Source: an uncultured Eubacteriales bacterium
GTDB taxonomy: Bacteria; Bacillota; Clostridia; Oscillospirales; Acutalibacteraceae
DNA: 7,972 nt
Direction of reading: 5' to 3'
Assembly (NCBI GenBank): GCA_900321195.1
Contig: ONVG01000060.1
Coordinates: 1-7,972 of the forward strand
The position numbers and the translations under genes were made by a program. Shown here one piece after another: positions 5,795 to 7,972 of this stretch. Under the pieces are notes generated by a model that was given only the letters and a program-made list of their open reading frames with translations, searched no databases and had not been told where the DNA came from. Numbering within the stretch: the stretch's first letter is position 1; each line of letters starts with the position of its first letter.

Positions 5795-6312
5795 TTTCCT
5801 GCCTCCTCATATGCTGCCCTTACGGCGGCTATATTTTTTTCATGAAGTCTCGGCGGCATTGTCCGTCTGACCGCTTCAATGATATTATCAAGGGGTACAT
5901 AGCCTGAAACAGCCGCAAGCGCGCCTAAAAGTATCGTATTCGTGATCGGCAGACCAAGATATTTTTCCGCGATACTGTCGCCGTCGATCGTGACAACTCT
6001 CTCGTCATCAATTTTCTTTTTTGTATTGAGAATTATCTTTCCGTCAGGCTTGAGTTCGTCAAATGCCTGCTCACTGAAAAGCGTATCGTCAAGAAAAATG
6101 CTGTAATCAGCCTTTGTTATTTCGCTGCGGTTGCCGATCGGCTTTTCATCAAGCTTTGTAAAGGCTCTGATCGGCGCGCCTCTGCGCTCCGGACCAAAGG
6201 ACGGAAAAGCAAGAACAAAGGTATTTTCACTGAGGGAATATGCTTCTCCCAATATTCTTGCGGCGGTGAAGGCTCCCTGTCCCCCTCTGCCGTGCCAGAT
6301 TATTTCTTTCAT
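5791..6312 (-). CDS. 2-oxoacid:ferredoxin oxidoreductase, gamma subunit
   Basis: The 173-residue protein is the gamma subunit, the domain linked in related enzymes to CoA handling and complex stability. IIWHGRGGQGAFTAARIL at the N-terminus is the family signature, followed by FPSFGPERRGAPIRAFTKL (about 37-55), the standard second motif. The C-terminal TNTILLGALAA and MPPRLHEKNIAAVRAAYE are also typical. The frame is open upstream to 6384, but the added residues are not family-like, and GGAGGG sits six bases before the ATG at 6312, so that start is preferred. The gene follows the transporter permease by 13 bases, with its binding site in the gap. The order gamma, delta, alpha, beta is the usual one for four-subunit enzymes. 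Confidence 0.92.
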   Translation of the reverse strand: MKEIIWHGRGGQGAFTAARILGEAYSLSENTFVLAFPSFGPERRGAPIRAFTKLDEKPIGNRSEITKADYSIFLDDTLFSEQAFDELKPDGKIILNTKKKIDDERVVTIDGDSIAEKYLGLPITNTILLGALAAVSGYVPLDNIIEAVRRTMPPRLHEKNIAAVRAAYEEAGK

Positions 6313-6318
6313 TTCTGT

Positions 6319-6324
6319 CCCTCC
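6319..6324 (-). promoter_or_regulatory. ribosome binding site deciding the gamma-subunit start
   Basis: GGAGGG on the minus strand lies six bases before the ATG at 6312 and just after the permease stop at 6326-6328. It rules in the short, family-like start over the open frame reaching 6384. Confidence 0.8.
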
Positions 6325-6325
6325 G

Positions 6326-7321
6326 TCACTGCTTCCAGCGAAGCAGGAATTTCTGTATCCTGTTGAACAGGAACGATATCGCAACTATCACGATACCTAC
6401 AACGATAAGACCGACTATAGTTCTTGTATAATCACCGAAATCGGAATAATTCTTTATGTAATATCCAAGACCGCTTTGTGCGCCGATCATTTCGGCGGAA
6501 GTAAGCAGAACAAAGGAAACTGTCAGTCCCTGATTGCAGCCGATAAAAATATTCTGCAAAGAAGCCGGAAGAATGACCGAAAACAGCATGGTGAATTTTC
6601 CGACATTAAGCACCTTTGCGGAATCTATGGTTTTCTTATCTACATTCATAACGCCGCTCATTGTACCGCCAAGAACCGGCCAGAAGGTCGCAAGAAAAAT
6701 AACGAATACCGATACACTCCGGAAGGTCGGCAGAAGCGCTATTCCGTAGGGTATGTATACAATAGGCGGTATCGCACCCAGGAATTTTGATATGTATGTA
6801 GCTGCGCTGCCGAGCCTTGCGCTCCAGCCTAAAAACAGGCCAAGAGGTATTGCAACAGCTATAGCCAGAAGATAGCCCTGAAGTATTATCCCGACTGAGC
6901 TTTGAATATTGGTAAGTATCTTGTCAAAATCGCCTGTAAACTGCCAGAAAACCTTTCCCGGAGGGGGAAACAACGCCGCTTTCAGGATATTGAATTTTGC
7001 CGTAGCAAGCGTCCATGCGATCAGAAGCCCGTAAATAAATGCAACAATATCTACAAAGAGATTCAGTGCTGCAGGCTTTTTGATCAATGCCGAAGCAATC
7101 AGCGTAAGCACCTCAACTCCGACTGCAAACCATATTGCATAGGAAGCGTATGTTTCTGTGGCAAGCTGATCGGGCAAAAGCTGTATCAGCATCAGCACAG
7201 CAAACAGCACATGAACAACTCTGAAATATCTGCGGAAAAATTCTGTTTTTATTTTTGATGGTTCTTTTATTTCTTCACTGTATATTGCCGGTGCGGCAAT
7301 AGCCTTTGTTTGTATATTCAT
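6326..7321 (-). CDS. ABC transporter permease, nitrate/sulfonate/taurine (SsuC/TauC) family
   Basis: This 331-residue integral membrane protein forms the channel of an importer for a small anion. The C-terminal 220 residues are the canonical binding-protein-dependent permease domain. They begin at FPPPGKVFWQF (about 118-128), continue with QSSVGIILQGYLLAIAVAIPLGLFLGW, and carry the ATPase-coupling EAA-type loop DSAKVLNVGKFTMLFSVILPASL (about 233-255). Before this lie about 110 residues with three probable membrane helices (near 35-50, 60-82 and 87-107), where the family usually has one, so the protein is longer than the common 250-270 residues. ATG at 7321 overlaps the ATPase stop by one base (TGATG) and has AGGAGGT nine bases upstream; a TTG one codon earlier is less likely. 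The placement before the oxidoreductase and PaaK genes suggests that it imports the organic acid they use, rather than a sulfonate. That is inference. Confidence 0.9.
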   Translation of the reverse strand: MNIQTKAIAAPAIYSEEIKEPSKIKTEFFRRYFRVVHVLFAVLMLIQLLPDQLATETYASYAIWFAVGVEVLTLIASALIKKPAALNLFVDIVAFIYGLLIAWTLATAKFNILKAALFPPPGKVFWQFTGDFDKILTNIQSSVGIILQGYLLAIAVAIPLGLFLGWSARLGSAATYISKFLGAIPPIVYIPYGIALLPTFRSVSVFVIFLATFWPVLGGTMSGVMNVDKKTIDSAKVLNVGKFTMLFSVILPASLQNIFIGCNQGLTVSFVLLTSAEMIGAQSGLGYYIKNYSDFGDYTRTIVGLIVVGIVIVAISFLFNRIQKFLLRWKQ

Positions 7322-7972
7322 CAAAGAACGACCTCCTCGCCGCCTATCCTGCTTACAATGTCGCTGTAGAACAATGACAGAAGCTCATTTCTGAATTTAG
7401 TGTATTCGCCTGTCTGCACAAGCTCGCTGCGGTTTCTCGGACGTTCAAACGGCACTTTTATTTCACGGTAGACACGTCCGGGATTAGCCGTCATCATTAC
7501 TATCTTGTCGGACAGAAGAATTGCCTCGTCAATATCATGGGTGACGAATACGACCGTTTTTCTCGGAGTGGCATTTTCCCATAATTCAAGCAGCAGCTCC
7601 TGTAATATTGTCCTGTTTTTGGCATCTATTGCGCCGAAAGGCTCATCCATAAGCAGTATATCCGTATCCATTGCAAGCGCTCTTGCTATTGCAACACGCT
7701 GCTGCATTCCGCCGGAAAGCTGAGACGGATATTTATTTTTGAACTGCTCCAGTCCGACCTTATCAAGAAATTCATCCGCAAGCTGATAGCGCTCGGCTCT
7801 GCTTGCTGTTTTATTGACCTGCTTTATACCGAAAGCAACATTCCTTCTTGCGGTCATCCACGGGAACAGTGAATAGTGCTGGAACACAACTCCTCTGTCG
7901 GGACCTGTGCCTGTGACAGGCTTGCCGTTTATCAGTATCTCGCCCTCTGTAGCGGTGTTTATACCCTCAAGT
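7321..7972 (-). CDS. ABC transporter ATP-binding protein, SsuB/TauB family (5' end outside window)
   Basis: The gene runs off the right edge; 216 residues are visible and roughly the first 45-50, including Walker A, are missing from the window rather than from the gene. Visible in order are a LEGINTATEGEILING strand region, the Q-loop VVFQHYSLFPW, the signature LSGGMQQRVAIARAL, Walker B ILLMDEPF with D-loop GAID, and the switch histidine in VFVTHDIDEA. The sequence IKVPFERPRNR near the C-terminus is typical of nitrate/sulfonate/taurine ATPases. As a cytosolic ATPase it would power the permease encoded directly downstream, with which it overlaps by one base. No periplasmic-type or lipoprotein binding protein is in the window; one is expected upstream, beyond 7972. 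The operon promoter must also be there. Confidence 0.92.
   Translation of the reverse strand, partial: LEGINTATEGEILINGKPVTGTGPDRGVVFQHYSLFPWMTARRNVAFGIKQVNKTASRAERYQLADEFLDKVGLEQFKNKYPSQLSGGMQQRVAIARALAMDTDILLMDEPFGAIDAKNRTILQELLLELWENATPRKTVVFVTHDIDEAILLSDKIVMMTANPGRVYREIKVPFERPRNRSELVQTGEYTKFRNELLSLFYSDIVSRIGGEEVVL
7331..7338 (-). promoter_or_regulatory. ribosome binding site deciding the permease start
   Basis: GAGGAGGT on the minus strand lies nine bases before the ATG at 7321, inside the end of the ATPase gene. It supports the ATG over the neighbouring TTG codon at 7324. Confidence 0.7.

Noticed and set aside
843..6312. Catabolic role: fermentation of aromatic or branched amino acids to acids
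   Set aside because: Not excluded, but less favoured: the ligase is AMP-forming rather than an ADP-forming or transferase type that would conserve energy, and an importer is coupled to the same operon. Both suit acid uptake and activation.
6313..6384. Longer gamma subunit starting at 6384
   Set aside because: The added residues lie inside the permease gene in another frame and precede the normal family N-terminus; GGAGGG supports 6312.

Overview
The window reads as a piece of a low-to-moderate-GC Firmicutes chromosome, most likely a Ruminococcus-like gut or rumen Clostridium (inference). The reasons are strong AGGAGG-type ribosome binding sites, tightly packed co-directional genes, anaerobe-specific ferredoxin-dependent 2-oxoacid chemistry, and protein sequences of Oscillospiraceae flavour. 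No rRNA, tRNA, CRISPR array or insertion-sequence transposase is visible.

Every confident gene lies on the minus strand, so the biological order runs from right to left. From the right edge the genes are: a nitrate/sulfonate/taurine-type ABC ATPase (5' end cut by the window edge), its permease, the gamma, delta, alpha and beta subunits of a 2-oxoacid:ferredoxin oxidoreductase, and a phenylacetate-CoA ligase family enzyme (PaaK). Junctions are 1- to 4-base overlaps or gaps of at most 13 bases, so 7972 to 2104 is very probably one translationally coupled operon. After an 82-base gap holding a good sigma-A-type promoter and a strong stem-loop come a class I aminotransferase and then a decayed HD-domain hydrolase gene. 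A Rho-independent terminator closes the unit.

The genes fit one pathway: import of a small organic acid (ABC transporter), activation to the CoA thioester (PaaK), reductive carboxylation to the 2-oxoacid with reduced ferredoxin (four-subunit oxidoreductase), and transamination to an amino acid. Phenylacetate to phenylalanine, or a branched-chain or other aryl acid to its amino acid, are the obvious candidates. Rumen ruminococci are known to depend on phenyl-substituted and branched short-chain acids, and amino acid synthesis by reductive carboxylation is known biochemistry in rumen anaerobes. The substrate and the direction are inference, not shown by the sequence.

The left 546 bases hold no confident gene. 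They contain a possible 3' end of a plus-strand reading frame, three DnaA-box-like sites in one orientation, a GC-rich 27-base tandem repeat, a short hairpin, a perfect 20-base palindrome and the operon terminator. This stretch looks like repeat-rich intergenic DNA and may be a dispersed repeat element.
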